Source of the DNA: Pelagibacteraceae bacterium AG-345-O09
GTDB lineage: Bacteria; Pseudomonadota; Alphaproteobacteria; Pelagibacterales; Pelagibacteraceae
Assembly (NCBI GenBank): GCA_003281725.1
Contig: QCBC01000003.1
Location: 29,490-93,489, forward strand
Direction: 5' to 3'
DNA length: 64,000 bases
Numbering within the stretch: position 1 is the stretch's first letter; every line of letters begins with the position of its first letter. Shown here in pieces: positions 55,389 through 64,000 of the stretch. Below the pieces are notes generated by a model. The model worked only from the letters and a program-made list of their open reading frames with translations. It was not told where the DNA came from and searched no databases. The position numbers were made by a program, and so were the translations under genes.

Positions 55389-57810
55389 ATTATTAATCAT
55401 CTTCATCATAATTTTGAACAATTTTTTCTTAAATTATGCTTATTCTGATGATGAAATAAACTTTGATGTATCACAGATAGAAGTTCTTGAAGGAGGAAAT
55501 AAAATCATTGGAAAAAAAAGAGGTACAATAACAACTAATGATGGAGTTATAATAAATGCAGATGAGTTTGAATATGATAAAATTAAAAATGTCTTAAAAG
55601 CTAAAGGCAACATAACTGTCAACGATGAAGCAAACAATTATATCATTAATTCAGAAAATATTTTATATCTAAAAGATCAGGAAAAAATTCAAATAAAAGG
55701 TAAATCTAGTTCTTTAATATTTTCAAATTATAATTTTAAGTCTGAAGATATAATCATATTAAGAAATAAACTTATTTTAGAAGCTAACAAACCAACTGTA
55801 ATTATAGATAAAAAAAATCAAACACTTTATGAGATAGACAAACTTAGCTATTCCATAAAAGATGAAGTTTTAAAAGGAGAAAAAATATTTATAAATACTA
55901 AATTTAATCAGCCTTTTAGTGATAAATACTTTTTTAAAAATGCAATCTTTAACTTAAAAGATCAGAGTTATATTGCTAAAGATATTGATATTAATTTAAA
56001 AAAAGACATTTTTGGTAACAAAAATAATGATCCAAGATTTAAAGGTATTTCATCTTCTAGCAAGAATGGTGTTACTACAATTGATAAAGGAATTTTTACT
56101 AGTTGTAAAAAAAGTGATAAATGTCCACCTTGGTCAGTCCAAGCAGAAAAAATTACATACGATAAAAATAAAAAACAAGTTTTATACGACAGTGCACTTA
56201 TAAAAGTTTATGATGTTCCTATAATGTATTTTCCAAAATTTTTTCACCCTGGGCCAACAGTTAAAAGACAATCAGGTCTTTTGGTTCCTCACATTAATAA
56301 TTCGAATATTCTTGGTACCTCATTACAGCTACCTTATTTTCATGTAATATCAGATAATAAAGATCTAACTTTCAAGCCAACATTTTTTGATAAAGATATC
56401 CTTATGATACAGAATGAATACAGACAACAAAATAAAAAATCTTTTTTTATTACTGACTTAAATATTACTGACGGGTACAGGTCCAAAAGTGCTCAAAAAA
56501 AAAATACTTTAATACATTTTTTTTCTAAATATGAATCTGACCTTGATTTTGAAAGTTTTATATCCAGCTCTTTAGATATTTCCTATCAAAAAGTAAATAA
56601 CGATACCTATCTAAAAATTTTTGATACTAATATTGTGGACACAGAACTTAAACCAGAAAGCTTTGACACCTTAACATCTGATATGAAATTAAATTTAGAA
56701 CACGAAAAATTCAATTTTACAAGTGGTTTTACAGCTTATGAAGATTTATCAAAAGCAAATAGTGATCGTTATCAATACATATTACCTTATTATAATTTTT
56801 CAAAAAATTTCTTTGATAACAGTAATTTTGGTTCTTTTGATTTTGTTTCTCAAGGAGATAATATTCTAAAAGATACCAACAATTTAAGATCTAGAATGAT
56901 CAATGACCTTAATATACAAAGTTTTAATTTTATTTCAGATAAAGGATTTAAGAGTAATTTAAATTATTATTTGAAAAATACAATAACCGCTGCAAAAAAT
57001 AATGTAGAATATGATGCTAGCCCAGAAGTTAAATTTTCAAACATAATTGAAATGCAGTCTAGTTTTCCACTGGTTAAAATAGATAATAATTATTTAAGCT
57101 ATTTAAGTCCAAAATTGTCTTATAGAATAAATCCATCTAGCATGAAATTTTATGGAAATGAAAAAAGAAAAATCAATAGTGATAATATTTTTGATATTAA
57201 TAGACTTGGTTTAATAGATACTCTTGAATCTGGTCAAAATCTTACTTTAGGAATCGATTATAAGAAAGAACGATTAAATGATATTAATAAATTCTTCGAA
57301 TTAAAACTAGGAACTGTTTTAAAAAGAAAAATGAATGAAGATATACCGACAAGCAGTACAATAAATAAGAAAAAATCTAATTATTTTGGAAAAATAAAAA
57401 ATAATTTTAATGATAATATATCTTTAGATTATGAATTTTCAGTTGATCATAATCTTAATAATTTTGAATACAATTCTTTTGGAACGACTATTTCAAAAAA
57501 CAAATTTGTTACAACTTTTAATTTCATTGAAGAAAATGGTGCTATTGGAAATAAAAATATTTTAGAGAATACTACATCTTTTAATTTTGATGATCGAAAT
57601 TTTGTTACTTTTAGAACTAGAAAAAACAGAGAAATAGATCTAACTGAATACTATGACTTAATATATGAGTATAAAAATGATTGTCTTGTTGCAGGAATGA
57701 AATATAAAAAAACCTATTATAGTGATAGAGATTTAGAGCCATCAGAAGATTTTATGTTAAGTATAACTTTAATTCCGATGACATCCATAGAGCAAAAGGT
57801 TTCAGATTAG
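55378..57810 (+). CDS. lptD: LPS-assembly outer membrane protein LptD
   Basis: This is an 810-residue outer membrane beta-barrel protein. A signal peptide (LLIIFIIILNNFFLNYAYS) is followed by an OstA/LptA-like domain (GTITTNDGVIINADEF, VLKAKGNITV). The conserved barrel entry has FTSCKKSDKCPPWSVQA with paired Cys, then YFPKFFHPGPTVKRQSGLLV. It inserts LPS into the outer leaflet together with LptE. The C-terminal barrel is Asn/Lys-rich but keeps the alternating pattern. It overlaps lptG by 11 bases. Confidence 0.92.
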   Translation: MINKLLIIFIIILNNFFLNYAYSDDEINFDVSQIEVLEGGNKIIGKKRGTITTNDGVIINADEFEYDKIKNVLKAKGNITVNDEANNYIINSENILYLKDQEKIQIKGKSSSLIFSNYNFKSEDIIILRNKLILEANKPTVIIDKKNQTLYEIDKLSYSIKDEVLKGEKIFINTKFNQPFSDKYFFKNAIFNLKDQSYIAKDIDINLKKDIFGNKNNDPRFKGISSSSKNGVTTIDKGIFTSCKKSDKCPPWSVQAEKITYDKNKKQVLYDSALIKVYDVPIMYFPKFFHPGPTVKRQSGLLVPHINNSNILGTSLQLPYFHVISDNKDLTFKPTFFDKDILMIQNEYRQQNKKSFFITDLNITDGYRSKSAQKKNTLIHFFSKYESDLDFESFISSSLDISYQKVNNDTYLKIFDTNIVDTELKPESFDTLTSDMKLNLEHEKFNFTSGFTAYEDLSKANSDRYQYILPYYNFSKNFFDNSNFGSFDFVSQGDNILKDTNNLRSRMINDLNIQSFNFISDKGFKSNLNYYLKNTITAAKNNVEYDASPEVKFSNIIEMQSSFPLVKIDNNYLSYLSPKLSYRINPSSMKFYGNEKRKINSDNIFDINRLGLIDTLESGQNLTLGIDYKKERLNDINKFFELKLGTVLKRKMNEDIPTSSTINKKKSNYFGKIKNNFNDNISLDYEFSVDHNLNNFEYNSFGTTISKNKFVTTFNFIEENGAIGNKNILENTTSFNFDDRNFVTFRTRKNREIDLTEYYDLIYEYKNDCLVAGMKYKKTYYSDRDLEPSEDFMLSITLIPMTSIEQKVSD

Positions 57811-57814
57811 TTTT

Positions 57815-58756
57815 ATGAGGATTAATATATTTTCAAAGCACTTATTCGTTTTTTTTTTAATACTTACTTTTAATTTTTGTAATTTACAAGCTTTTGAGAA
57901 TAAAATTTTATTTAAAATAGATAATGAAATAATAACCACAATAGATATTTACCATGAAGTAAAATTTTTAAAAATTTTTAATCCTCAAATTAATGAATTA
58001 AATGATGACGAACAATTAATTGTCTCAAAAAATTCTATTATTAGGGACAAAATTAAGAAAACTGAAATTCTTAACTTTGTAGAGGAAATTAAAGTAGAGG
58101 ATAAATTTTTAATGAATTTATTAAAAAGTAAATATTCACAAATAGAATTTAGCAGTATAGTAAATTTTGAGAATTATTTAAAAGAAAACGACCTAAATGT
58201 TAACTTGGTAAAGGAAAAATTTGCTATAGAATTAATTTGGAATGATTTAATATTTCAAAAATATAATTCTAAAATATTAATAGACAAAAAAAAAATTAAA
58301 TCAGAAATTTTAAGTAAACCAAAAAAAAATTTAAGAGAATTATCAATTTCTGAGATTATTTTTAGTATTTCAAAAAAATCAGAATTCGAAAAAAAATATG
58401 GACAAGTTCTTAAAGATATTGAATTAACAGGTTTTAAAAATGCTGCATTGATTCACAGTATTTCTGATTCTGCGTCTGTCGGTGGATACATTGGATGGAT
58501 TAAAGAAGATAATTTAAACGAAAAAATTAGAAAAAGAATTTCAGATTTAAAAAAGGGAGAATTTTCAAAACCAATATTAACCTCATCAGGTTTTCTTATA
58601 ATAAAAGTTGAAGATGAGAAGAAATATGAAATAGATTTTAATCTTGATAATGAAATTAGTGATTTGATTGAATTTAAAACTAACGAACAACTTAATCAAT
58701 TTTCTAGACTTTATTTTAATAAAGTAAAAAAAAATATAATATTTAATGAATTATAG
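57815..58756 (+). CDS. surA: SurA-like periplasmic peptidyl-prolyl isomerase
   Basis: This 313-residue protein has a signal peptide (LFVFFLILTFNFCNLQA) and an N-terminal chaperone region (ILFKIDNEIITTIDIYHEV). A single parvulin domain includes LRELSISEIIFSIS, DSASVGGYIGWIKEDN and FSKPILTSSGFLIIKV. SurA chaperones outer membrane proteins such as LptD through the periplasm. The second parvulin domain of E. coli SurA is absent, as commonly seen in alphaproteobacteria. It is 4 bases from lptD and overlaps pdxA by 11 bases. Confidence 0.87.
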   Translation: MRINIFSKHLFVFFLILTFNFCNLQAFENKILFKIDNEIITTIDIYHEVKFLKIFNPQINELNDDEQLIVSKNSIIRDKIKKTEILNFVEEIKVEDKFLMNLLKSKYSQIEFSSIVNFENYLKENDLNVNLVKEKFAIELIWNDLIFQKYNSKILIDKKKIKSEILSKPKKNLRELSISEIIFSISKKSEFEKKYGQVLKDIELTGFKNAALIHSISDSASVGGYIGWIKEDNLNEKIRKRISDLKKGEFSKPILTSSGFLIIKVEDEKKYEIDFNLDNEISDLIEFKTNEQLNQFSRLYFNKVKKNIIFNEL

Positions 58757-59714
58757 ACCTATAATTATAGTTGCTGGTGAACCTAATAGTATTTTTTTTG
58801 AAATCTTCTTTAAAGCTTTAAAGACTCAAAAATTTAAGAGTCCAATAATTTTAGTTGCATCATTAAATCTTTTAAAGCTTCAAATGAATAAACTTGGCTT
58901 AAAAAAAAAAATTAAATTAATAAATTTATCTCTGTTAAAAAATCTAAAACTAAATAATAGATCAATTAATTTAATAAATATAAAATATAATCAAAACAAA
59001 CCATTTGAAAAAATGTCCTCTAAATCTAATACTTACATTAAACAATCTTTTGAATTAGCTTTAAAAATTTTGAAAAAAAAAATTACTAATAAATTTATAA
59101 ACGGGCCTATTTCAAAAAAATTTTTTTTAAGAAATAAGTTCTTAGGTATTACTGAATATTTAGCTTACAAAACTAAAACTAAAAAATATGCGATGTTAAT
59201 TTATAATAAAAATTTGTCTGTCAGTCCATTAACAACACATTTACCATTAAAGGTTGTTTCAAAAAAAATAAACAAAAATTTAATTATAGAAAAAGTAAAA
59301 ATAATAAATAATTTTTTTAGAGATCGAATGGGAAAAAAACCTAAAATTGCTGTGATTGGTCTAAATCCACACTGTGAAAGTATTGATACTTTTAATGAAG
59401 ATCAAAAAATTCTTAAACCTGCAATTAAATACCTAAGTAAATTAAAGTACAAAATTTCAGGCCCTTTCCCCGCAGATACTATTTTTTTAAAGAAGAATAG
59501 AGAAAATTTTGATGTAATAATTGGTATGTATCATGACCAAGTATTAACACCGATCAAGACCTTGTATGAATATGATGCTATCAATATAACTTTAGGACTT
59601 CCATTCATAAGAGTTTCGCCAGATCATGGACCTAATGAAAAAATGCTAGGTAAAAAATTATCGAACCCTTTAAGTCTGATAAAGGCAATGCAGTTTTTAG
59701 ATACTCAAAAGTGA
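58746..59714 (+). CDS. pdxA: 4-hydroxythreonine-4-phosphate dehydrogenase
   Basis: This 322-residue enzyme acts in pyridoxal phosphate synthesis. IIVAGEPNSIFFEIFFKAL starts the fold, FINGPISKKFF matches the substrate loop, and the metal His residues are in PLTTHLPLK, GLNPHCES and SPDHGPNEKM. MYHDQVLTPIKTLYEYDAIN is the family signature. The position between surA and rsmA is classical for pdxA. The usual HGTA..LAG after the last His is replaced by HGPNEKMLGK. It overlaps rsmA in GTGA. Confidence 0.92.
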   Translation: MNYRPIIIVAGEPNSIFFEIFFKALKTQKFKSPIILVASLNLLKLQMNKLGLKKKIKLINLSLLKNLKLNNRSINLINIKYNQNKPFEKMSSKSNTYIKQSFELALKILKKKITNKFINGPISKKFFLRNKFLGITEYLAYKTKTKKYAMLIYNKNLSVSPLTTHLPLKVVSKKINKNLIIEKVKIINNFFRDRMGKKPKIAVIGLNPHCESIDTFNEDQKILKPAIKYLSKLKYKISGPFPADTIFLKKNRENFDVIIGMYHDQVLTPIKTLYEYDAINITLGLPFIRVSPDHGPNEKMLGKKLSNPLSLIKAMQFLDTQK

Positions 59715-60496
59715 TAAAAGCAAAAAAAAGCTTAGGCCAAAACTTTCTAATAGACCAGAATATAATTAATAAAATATTACTTGTCTCTGATATTAAGAAT
59801 AAGTCAGTACTTGAAGTTGGGCCAGGAACTGGAAATCTTACTTCACATATTATTAAAAAAAATCCCAAAAAATTTTTTGTTATAGAAAAAGATGAAGATT
59901 TAGTATTAAAATTATCTAATGACTTTAAGGATAAAATTAAAATTATTAATGATGATGTTTTAAATGTTAACGAAAAAAATATTGATGATGATAAATTAGT
60001 TGTTTTTGGAAATCTTCCTTATAATATTTCGACTGAAATATTGTGTAAATGGATTTTAAATTTAGATAAAAAAAACTTTTGGTTTAGTTGCTTAATCTTA
60101 ATGTTTCAAAAAGAAGTTGCCGATAGAATTATCTCAAATTTTGACACTTCTAAATATGGTAGATTATCTATTTTATCTCATTGGAAATTAGATATTGAGA
60201 AAATATGTGACGTCAAACCGAGTAGTTTTTTACCAAAACCAAAAGTTGATAGCTCTTTATTATTCTTTAAACCAAAAATTAATTTTTTCAAAATTGAAAA
60301 TCCTAAAAACTTAGAAATAATAACTAGAGTTTTTTTTAGTCAACGAAGAAAGATGTTAAAAAAACCATTTAATCAATTATTTAATGGAAATAAAGATATA
60401 ATAAAAAAATTAAACATTGATCTTAATTTAAGGCCTCAAAACCTAGATTTAGAGACCTATTATAAATTGACAAAAGAATATGAAAATTTAACTTGA
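59711..60496 (+). CDS. rsmA: 16S rRNA dimethyladenosine transferase RsmA (KsgA)
   Basis: This is a 261-residue SAM-dependent methyltransferase that dimethylates two adenines near the 3' end of 16S r[21 protein letters not shown] starts the protein, [15 protein letters not shown] binds SAM, and [10 protein letters not shown] is the catalytic NLPY motif. The start codon is GTG at 59711, overlapping the pdxA stop (GTGA). It converges with gmk with a 9-base overlap. Confidence 0.95.
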   Translation: MIKAKKSLGQNFLIDQNIINKILLVSDIKNKSVLEVGPGTGNLTSHIIKKNPKKFFVIEKDEDLVLKLSNDFKDKIKIINDDVLNVNEKNIDDDKLVVFGNLPYNISTEILCKWILNLDKKNFWFSCLILMFQKEVADRIISNFDTSKYGRLSILSHWKLDIEKICDVKPSSFLPKPKVDSSLLFFKPKINFFKIENPKNLEIITRVFFSQRRKMLKKPFNQLFNGNKDIIKKLNIDLNLRPQNLDLETYYKLTKEYENLT

Positions 60497-61120
60497 TAAT
60501 TTTTCTACATGATTTCTAATAAAGTCTTTATCGTAATCTTTTGACCCACTATTAACTTCTGCATCTATTAAGCCCTTAATTTTTAAATAACATCTATCTA
60601 AATTATCATTTATGACTACATAATCATAATTAATCCAATGCAATAAGTCTCTTCCAAACTGTTTCATTCTTTCTTCTGCAATTAATTTATCTTTCATATC
60701 TCTACTGGATAATCTTTTAAATAGTACTTCTTTGCTAGGAGGTAATATAAAAAATGTTATTAATTTATAATCTAATTTTTTATTTTTAATCTGGTCTGCA
60801 CCTTGCCAGTCTATATCAAATAAAACATTTTTTCCTTTATTCAAATTATTGATTACAGGAGTTCGAGTTGTTCCATAAAAATTATTAAAGACTTTTGCAT
60901 ATTCTAAAAACTCTTGATTTTTTATTAGTCTCTCAAATTCATTTTCTTCTACAAAATAATAGTCTTTGTCTGGAATTTCTTTTGCTCTAGGCTTTCGTGT
61001 GGTGTGTGAAACAGAGATTTCAAAATTATCTAGCTTAGATAATAAACTTACCAAAGTAGTTTTTCCTGCTCCTGAAGGAGAGGACAGTACAATCATTACC
61101 CCATCATTCTCTATGGGCAT
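60488..61120 (-). CDS. gmk: Guanylate kinase
   Basis: This is a 210-residue nucleotide kinase (GMP to GDP). The P-loop is [15 protein letters not shown], the GMP site is [20 protein letters not shown], and [13 protein letters not shown] is the central motif. It follows acpP by 8 bases on the same strand. In many alphaproteobacteria fabF, mltG and yicC lie between acpP and gmk; here they are absent from that position. Confidence 0.95.
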   Translation of the reverse strand: MPIENDGVMIVLSSPSGAGKTTLVSLLSKLDNFEISVSHTTRKPRAKEIPDKDYYFVEENEFERLIKNQEFLEYAKVFNNFYGTTRTPVINNLNKGKNVLFDIDWQGADQIKNKKLDYKLITFFILPPSKEVLFKRLSSRDMKDKLIAEERMKQFGRDLLHWINYDYVVINDNLDRCYLKIKGLIDAEVNSGSKDYDKDFIRNHVEKLSS

Positions 61121-61128
61121 CAGAAAAA

Positions 61129-61368
61129 TTAGTTTGCTTTTCCTTCGATAAATTTGACAGCATCACCAACTGTTAAAATTTTTTCAGCTTCGCTATCGGA
61201 AATTTCAGAGCCAAACTCCTCTTCAAAAGCCATTACTAATTCAACAGTGTCTAAACTATCAGCTCCTAAATCATCTATAAAGCTAGACTCTTCACTTACT
61301 TTTGTTTCTTCAATACCTAAATGATCTGCTACTATTTTTTTCACTTTGCTTGAAACATCTTCTGACAT
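61129..61368 (-). CDS. acpP: Acyl carrier protein
   Basis: This is a 79-residue acidic helical carrier. The phosphopantetheine Ser lies in [19 protein letters not shown]. The length and charge are typical of AcpP. It carries growing acyl chains for fatty acid synthesis. It follows fabG by 47 bases and precedes gmk by 8 bases. Confidence 0.97.
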   Translation of the reverse strand: MSEDVSSKVKKIVADHLGIEETKVSEESSFIDDLGADSLDTVELVMAFEEEFGSEISDSEAEKILTVGDAVKFIEGKAN

Positions 61369-61415
61369 ATTGATCCTTTTGTTTTAAATTCTTAATAGTT
61401 CAAAAACTTGTTTTG

Positions 61416-62153
61416 TCAAGCCATATACATGCCTCCATTAACATGTATTGTTTCTCCATTAATGTAATTTGATTGATCTGAAGCTAAAAAAAGAACTGCA
61501 TTAGCAACATCTTCTGGTTCTCCCAACCTAGAAGAAGGTATTTTTGATATTATAGTTTCTTTAAATTTTTCATCTATTTTATCTGTCATCTCTGTTTTTA
61601 TAAAACCTGGTGAAATACAATTTATATTTATATTCTTTTTTGCATATTCTATCGCTAAACTTTTGGACATTGCAACAATACCCGCTTTAGAAGCAGTATA
61701 ATTTGCTTGTCCTAAATTCCCTGTATGACCTACAACTGAAGTTATATTTATAATTTTTCCATATTTATTTTTAAGCATTTTTTTAACTGCAAATTTGCTT
61801 AACAAGAAAGTTGAAGTTAGATTAATATTTATTACTTTTTTCCACTCATCAATGTTCATTCTGATAGCTAAATTATCTTGAGTTATACCGGCATTATTTA
61901 TTAAACAATCTAATCCTCCACCGAGTTTTTTTGTTGCGTTTTCAATAAACTCTTCAATTTCTTCACCTTTAGAAATATCAAATTTTAAAATATCAATATT
62001 TTTAAATTTTGATTTTAATTCTTCAAGTTTTTCAAGTCTTGTTCCAGTGGCTAATATTTTTGCACCAGAATCACTTAAAGTTTTTACTATGGAATTACCA
62101 ATTCCCCCAGTTGCGCCTGTAATAATTATTTTTTTATTTTCCAAATTCACCAT
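61416..62153 (-). CDS. fabG: 3-oxoacyl-[acyl-carrier-protein] reductase
   Basis: This is a 245-residue SDR of standard FabG length. IITGATGGIGNSIVKTL binds NADPH, NNAGITQDNLAIRM is the family motif, and TSVVGHTGNLGQANYTASKAG holds Ser, Tyr and Lys. The C-terminal INGETIHVNGGMYM is typical. It overlaps fabD by 7 bases and leads to acpP, which makes the assignment firm. Confidence 0.95.
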   Translation of the reverse strand: MVNLENKKIIITGATGGIGNSIVKTLSDSGAKILATGTRLEKLEELKSKFKNIDILKFDISKGEEIEEFIENATKKLGGGLDCLINNAGITQDNLAIRMNIDEWKKVININLTSTFLLSKFAVKKMLKNKYGKIINITSVVGHTGNLGQANYTASKAGIVAMSKSLAIEYAKKNININCISPGFIKTEMTDKIDEKFKETIISKIPSSRLGEPEDVANAVLFLASDQSNYINGETIHVNGGMYMA

Positions 62154-63076
62154 ATTTTAAGTTCTTTTATATCACTCTCACTATTTATTGAATTTATTTT
62201 TACATTCTTATTTATTCTTTTGACTAAACCTGAAAGCACTTTTCCAGGACCTATTTCAATAAACTGGTTAACACCTTTTTTAATCATATTTAAAACACTT
62301 TCTCTCCATCTAACTCTATTTTCAATTTGATCTATTAATAATCTTTTTAAATCATCTTTATTATCTATTTCATTTGCTGTTACATTTGAAATTAATATAT
62401 TTTTAGAGTCTTGAAAATTAGTATTTTCAATTTCTTTTTTCATAACCTCTGTTGCTTTATTCATCAGATAACAATGAAAAGGAGCGCTTACAGGTAATTT
62501 GATATTTTTAATATTCTTTGATTTAAGAATTTCACCTAATTTTAATAGTTCAGAATTTTTTCCACTCAAAACTATCTGCCCTTCTGAATTATCATTAGCA
62601 ATTTGAACCACAAAATTATTTTTATTTTCAGTAATAATTTTCTCTAAAATATCAACTGTAGAGCCTAATACAGCCAACATTCCACCTTCTCCGTTTGGAA
62701 CTGCATTTTGCATAGCTTCTCCTCGTACTTTTAAAAGTTTAATAGTCTCAGAAAAATTTAAATAATTTGCAGCCGATAAGGCTGAATACTCTCCTAATGA
62801 GTGACCAGCAAAAAATTTAGCTTCATTTAAATTAATATTAAACTCTTTTTTTACAACCTGAAATATAGAGTAACTAATTAAAAATATCGCAGGTTGGGTG
62901 TTGACTGTAAAATCGAGTTCTTCTTTAGGTCCATCCATAATTATTTTAGATAATGAAATACCTAAAGCATCATCTGCTTCTAAAAATAATTCTTTTACAA
63001 TATTATATTTTTCAAAAAATTCTTTTCCCATGCCAATAACTTGGGATCCTTGTCCTGGAAAAATTACAGAATACAT
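62147..63076 (-). CDS. fabD: Malonyl-CoA:ACP transacylase
   Basis: This is a 309-residue enzyme that loads malonyl groups onto ACP. VIFPGQGSQVIGMGKEFF starts the fold, the catalytic Ser lies in FAGHSLGEYSALSAA, the catalytic His in PVSAPFHCYLM, and IEIGPGKVLSGLVKRI closes it. It is the first gene of the fabD-fabG-acpP-gmk run and is divergent from rpsF, 88 bases away. Confidence 0.95.
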   Translation of the reverse strand: MYSVIFPGQGSQVIGMGKEFFEKYNIVKELFLEADDALGISLSKIIMDGPKEELDFTVNTQPAIFLISYSIFQVVKKEFNINLNEAKFFAGHSLGEYSALSAANYLNFSETIKLLKVRGEAMQNAVPNGEGGMLAVLGSTVDILEKIITENKNNFVVQIANDNSEGQIVLSGKNSELLKLGEILKSKNIKNIKLPVSAPFHCYLMNKATEVMKKEIENTNFQDSKNILISNVTANEIDNKDDLKRLLIDQIENRVRWRESVLNMIKKGVNQFIEIGPGKVLSGLVKRINKNVKINSINSESDIKELKIW

Positions 63077-63104
63077 GTTAAAAAAACCTGTTTTGTTACT
63101 CTTT

Positions 63105-63131
63105 TTGCTATTGTAATTAAAGATTTATAAT
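63105..63131 (+). promoter_or_regulatory. Candidate sigma-70 promoter for rpsF-rpsR-rplI
   Basis: A consensus TATAAT (63126-63131) lies 33 bases before the rpsF ATG. An imperfect TTGCTA (63105-63110) is 15 bases upstream of it, a short spacing. The leader would be about 27 bases, too short for the known S6:S18 autoregulatory RNA fold. Confidence 0.55.
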
Positions 63132-63164
63132 AGTATATCCTCATTTTTTTATTAAATAACTTAT

Positions 63165-63518
63165 ATGAATTTATACGAGCATACAATTATAGCAAGACAA
63201 GACACTTCTCCAAGTGAGATAAAGCAATTAACAGAAAAGTATTCAAAAATTATAGAAAAAAATGATGGAGAAGTTGTTAAAACTGAAAATTGGGGTCTAC
63301 TAAACCTGTCCTATCTAATTAAAAAAAATAAAAAAGGTAGTTACATTCACTTTAAAATTAAAGGTAAGGGATCAGTTATTAATGAATTAGAAAAAAATGA
63401 GACAATTGATAAAAAACTTTTAAGGTTCCTAACTGTAAAAGTGAAAAAATTCGACTTAGAAACAAATTATTTTTCAAAAAAAGATGAAAGTGAAATAAAA
63501 GAAAGTATTAAAAATTAA
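63165..63518 (+). CDS. rpsF: 30S ribosomal protein S6
   Basis: This is a 117-residue S6 protein. MNLYEHTIIARQDTSPSEIK starts the ferredoxin-like fold, ENWGLLNLSYLIKKNKKGSY is the conserved centre, and KLLRFLTVKVKKFD forms the last strand. S6 pairs with S18 on the 30S platform. It is followed by rpsR after 3 bases, in the standard rpsF-rpsR-rplI order. Confidence 0.96.
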   Translation: MNLYEHTIIARQDTSPSEIKQLTEKYSKIIEKNDGEVVKTENWGLLNLSYLIKKNKKGSYIHFKIKGKGSVINELEKNETIDKKLLRFLTVKVKKFDLETNYFSKKDESEIKESIKN

Positions 63519-63521
63519 AAA

Positions 63522-63794
63522 ATGCCTAAAAGACAAAGTGGAAATAGAAAAAGTAAACAAAGTAATTTTGCAAAGTTAAGTATATTTCAGAATAACAAGT
63601 ACAAATTTAAAAAGAATTGTCCTTTATCAATTAAAGGAGCGCCCAAAATTGATTACAAAAATATAAAACTTTTGAAGAGATATGTTACTGAAAATGGTAA
63701 AATTTTACCTTCAAGAGTCACAAACGTGAGCCAAAAAAAACAAAGAGAGTTATCTTTATCAATTAAAAGAGCAAGAAATCTGGCTTTATTATAA
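63522..63794 (+). CDS. rpsR: 30S ribosomal protein S18
   Basis: This is a 90-residue basic protein. The S18 core is [20 protein letters not shown] and [20 protein letters not shown], ending RARNLALL. The N-terminal tail is rich in Lys, Asn and Ser. It contacts S6 and 16S rRNA. It precedes rplI by 1 base. Confidence 0.96.
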   Translation: MPKRQSGNRKSKQSNFAKLSIFQNNKYKFKKNCPLSIKGAPKIDYKNIKLLKRYVTENGKILPSRVTNVSQKKQRELSLSIKRARNLALL

Positions 63795-63795
63795 T

Positions 63796-64000
63796 ATGAA
63801 AGTTATATTACTAGAAAATCTAAAAAGAATTGGATCAATTGGTGAAATAATTGATGTGAAAAGAGGTTATGCAAGAAACTTTTTAATTGCAAATAAAAAA
63901 GCATTATATGCTTCTAAAGATAATATTAATCAAGTAGAAAAAATTAAGACTCAACTTTCTAAGAAAGATAATGAAAAAAAATTAGAGGCTAAAAAAATAT
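63796..64000 (+). CDS. rplI: 50S ribosomal protein L9, 5' part (runs off window)
   Basis: The frame starts at ATG 63796 and is open to the window end, giving 68 complete codons. MKVILLENLKRIGSIGEII and VKRGYARNFLIANKKALYA are the rRNA-binding N-terminal domain and signature of L9. The following Lys/Asn-rich stretch begins the connecting helix. The C-terminal domain lies beyond the window. Confidence 0.95.
   Translation, partial: MKVILLENLKRIGSIGEIIDVKRGYARNFLIANKKALYASKDNINQVEKIKTQLSKKDNEKKLEAKKI

Noticed and set aside
63077..63164. S6:S18 autoregulatory leader before rpsF
   Set aside because: The expected leader after the TATAAT box is under 30 bases and lacks the paired elements of that motif.
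1..64000. CRISPR arrays, insertion sequences, integrases, tRNA or rRNA genes
   Set aside because: No regularly spaced direct repeats, transposase or integrase-like proteins, or tRNA/rRNA-like sequences were seen on reading either strand.

Overview
This window is a strongly A/T-rich, very densely packed bacterial segment. Most neighbouring genes overlap or sit within a few bases of each other. Gene content and protein signatures point to a marine alphaproteobacterium of the SAR11 clade (Pelagibacterales, 'Candidatus Pelagibacter'-like). The evidence is a DmdA-type DMSP demethylase, a TPP riboswitch in front of a sodium:solute symporter (the ThiV arrangement described in SAR11), an IscR-controlled SUF operon, an NDUFA12-family protein, and alphaproteobacterial gene orders such as lptF-lptG-lptD-surA-pdxA-rsmA and DUF2066-hda. 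The species is inferred from these features, not proven. I saw no tRNA, rRNA, CRISPR array, insertion sequence or phage gene, and no stretch over 300 bases lacks a gene.

Layout. 1-300: the 3' end of isocitrate lyase and a candidate terminator. 317-2915: a small surface-carbohydrate patch with an orphan glycosyltransferase-like gene, a frameshifted sugar-nucleotide dehydratase and a nucleotidyltransferase, running directly into dmdA (2919-4055). 4052-5744: a two-gene ABC exporter. 5792-7300: the symporter (thiV) and its TPP riboswitch. 7312-8897: a small unknown protein, an azoreductase and CcdA. 8918-17186: a catabolic island with a tripartite tricarboxylate transporter (TctABC), an SDR dehydrogenase, a fumarylacetoacetase-type hydrolase, a PdxA-family dehydrogenase, an enolase-superfamily dehydratase and an aldehyde dehydrogenase. 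This set fits uptake and non-phosphorylative 'diketo-hydrolase' breakdown of a deoxy-sugar acid or similar compound. 17288-20290: a GYD protein, a thioesterase, DUF779 and a second aldehyde dehydrogenase. 20408-24219: a homocysteine methyltransferase, an EamA exporter, a YbaK deacylase and glnA. 24223-30650: the complete iscR-sufBCDSU-sufT-sufA operon with a near-consensus type 1 IscR operator.

30733-64000 is mainly housekeeping: anmK, tyrS, an AsmA-like protein, prfB (with its programmed +1 frameshift intact), the penicillin-binding protein PBP1A, a shortened RNase E/G, thiG-thiS, aroQ-accB-accC, a DUF2155 protein and NDUFA12. It continues with a stand-alone NrdJ C-terminal-domain protein, aspS-hda-DUF2066, purM-purN, ndk-pepA, the LPS-export/SurA/PdxA/RsmA operon, gmk-acpP-fabG-fabD, and rpsF-rpsR-rplI (cut by the window end).

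The clearest regulatory elements read from sequence are the TPP riboswitch whose 3' strand contains the ribosome-binding site (7239-7300), the IscR box (30626-30650), the RF2 recoding site (36985-36999), and a strong hairpin terminator inside the first codons of tctB (12451-12485). No wholly new multi-gene system is evident. The least explained items are the 64-residue Lys/Arg-rich in-frame extension ahead of the second aldehyde dehydrogenase, the stand-alone NrdJ-type C-terminal domain, the RNase E/G without its zinc-link cysteines, and the frameshifted carbohydrate gene.
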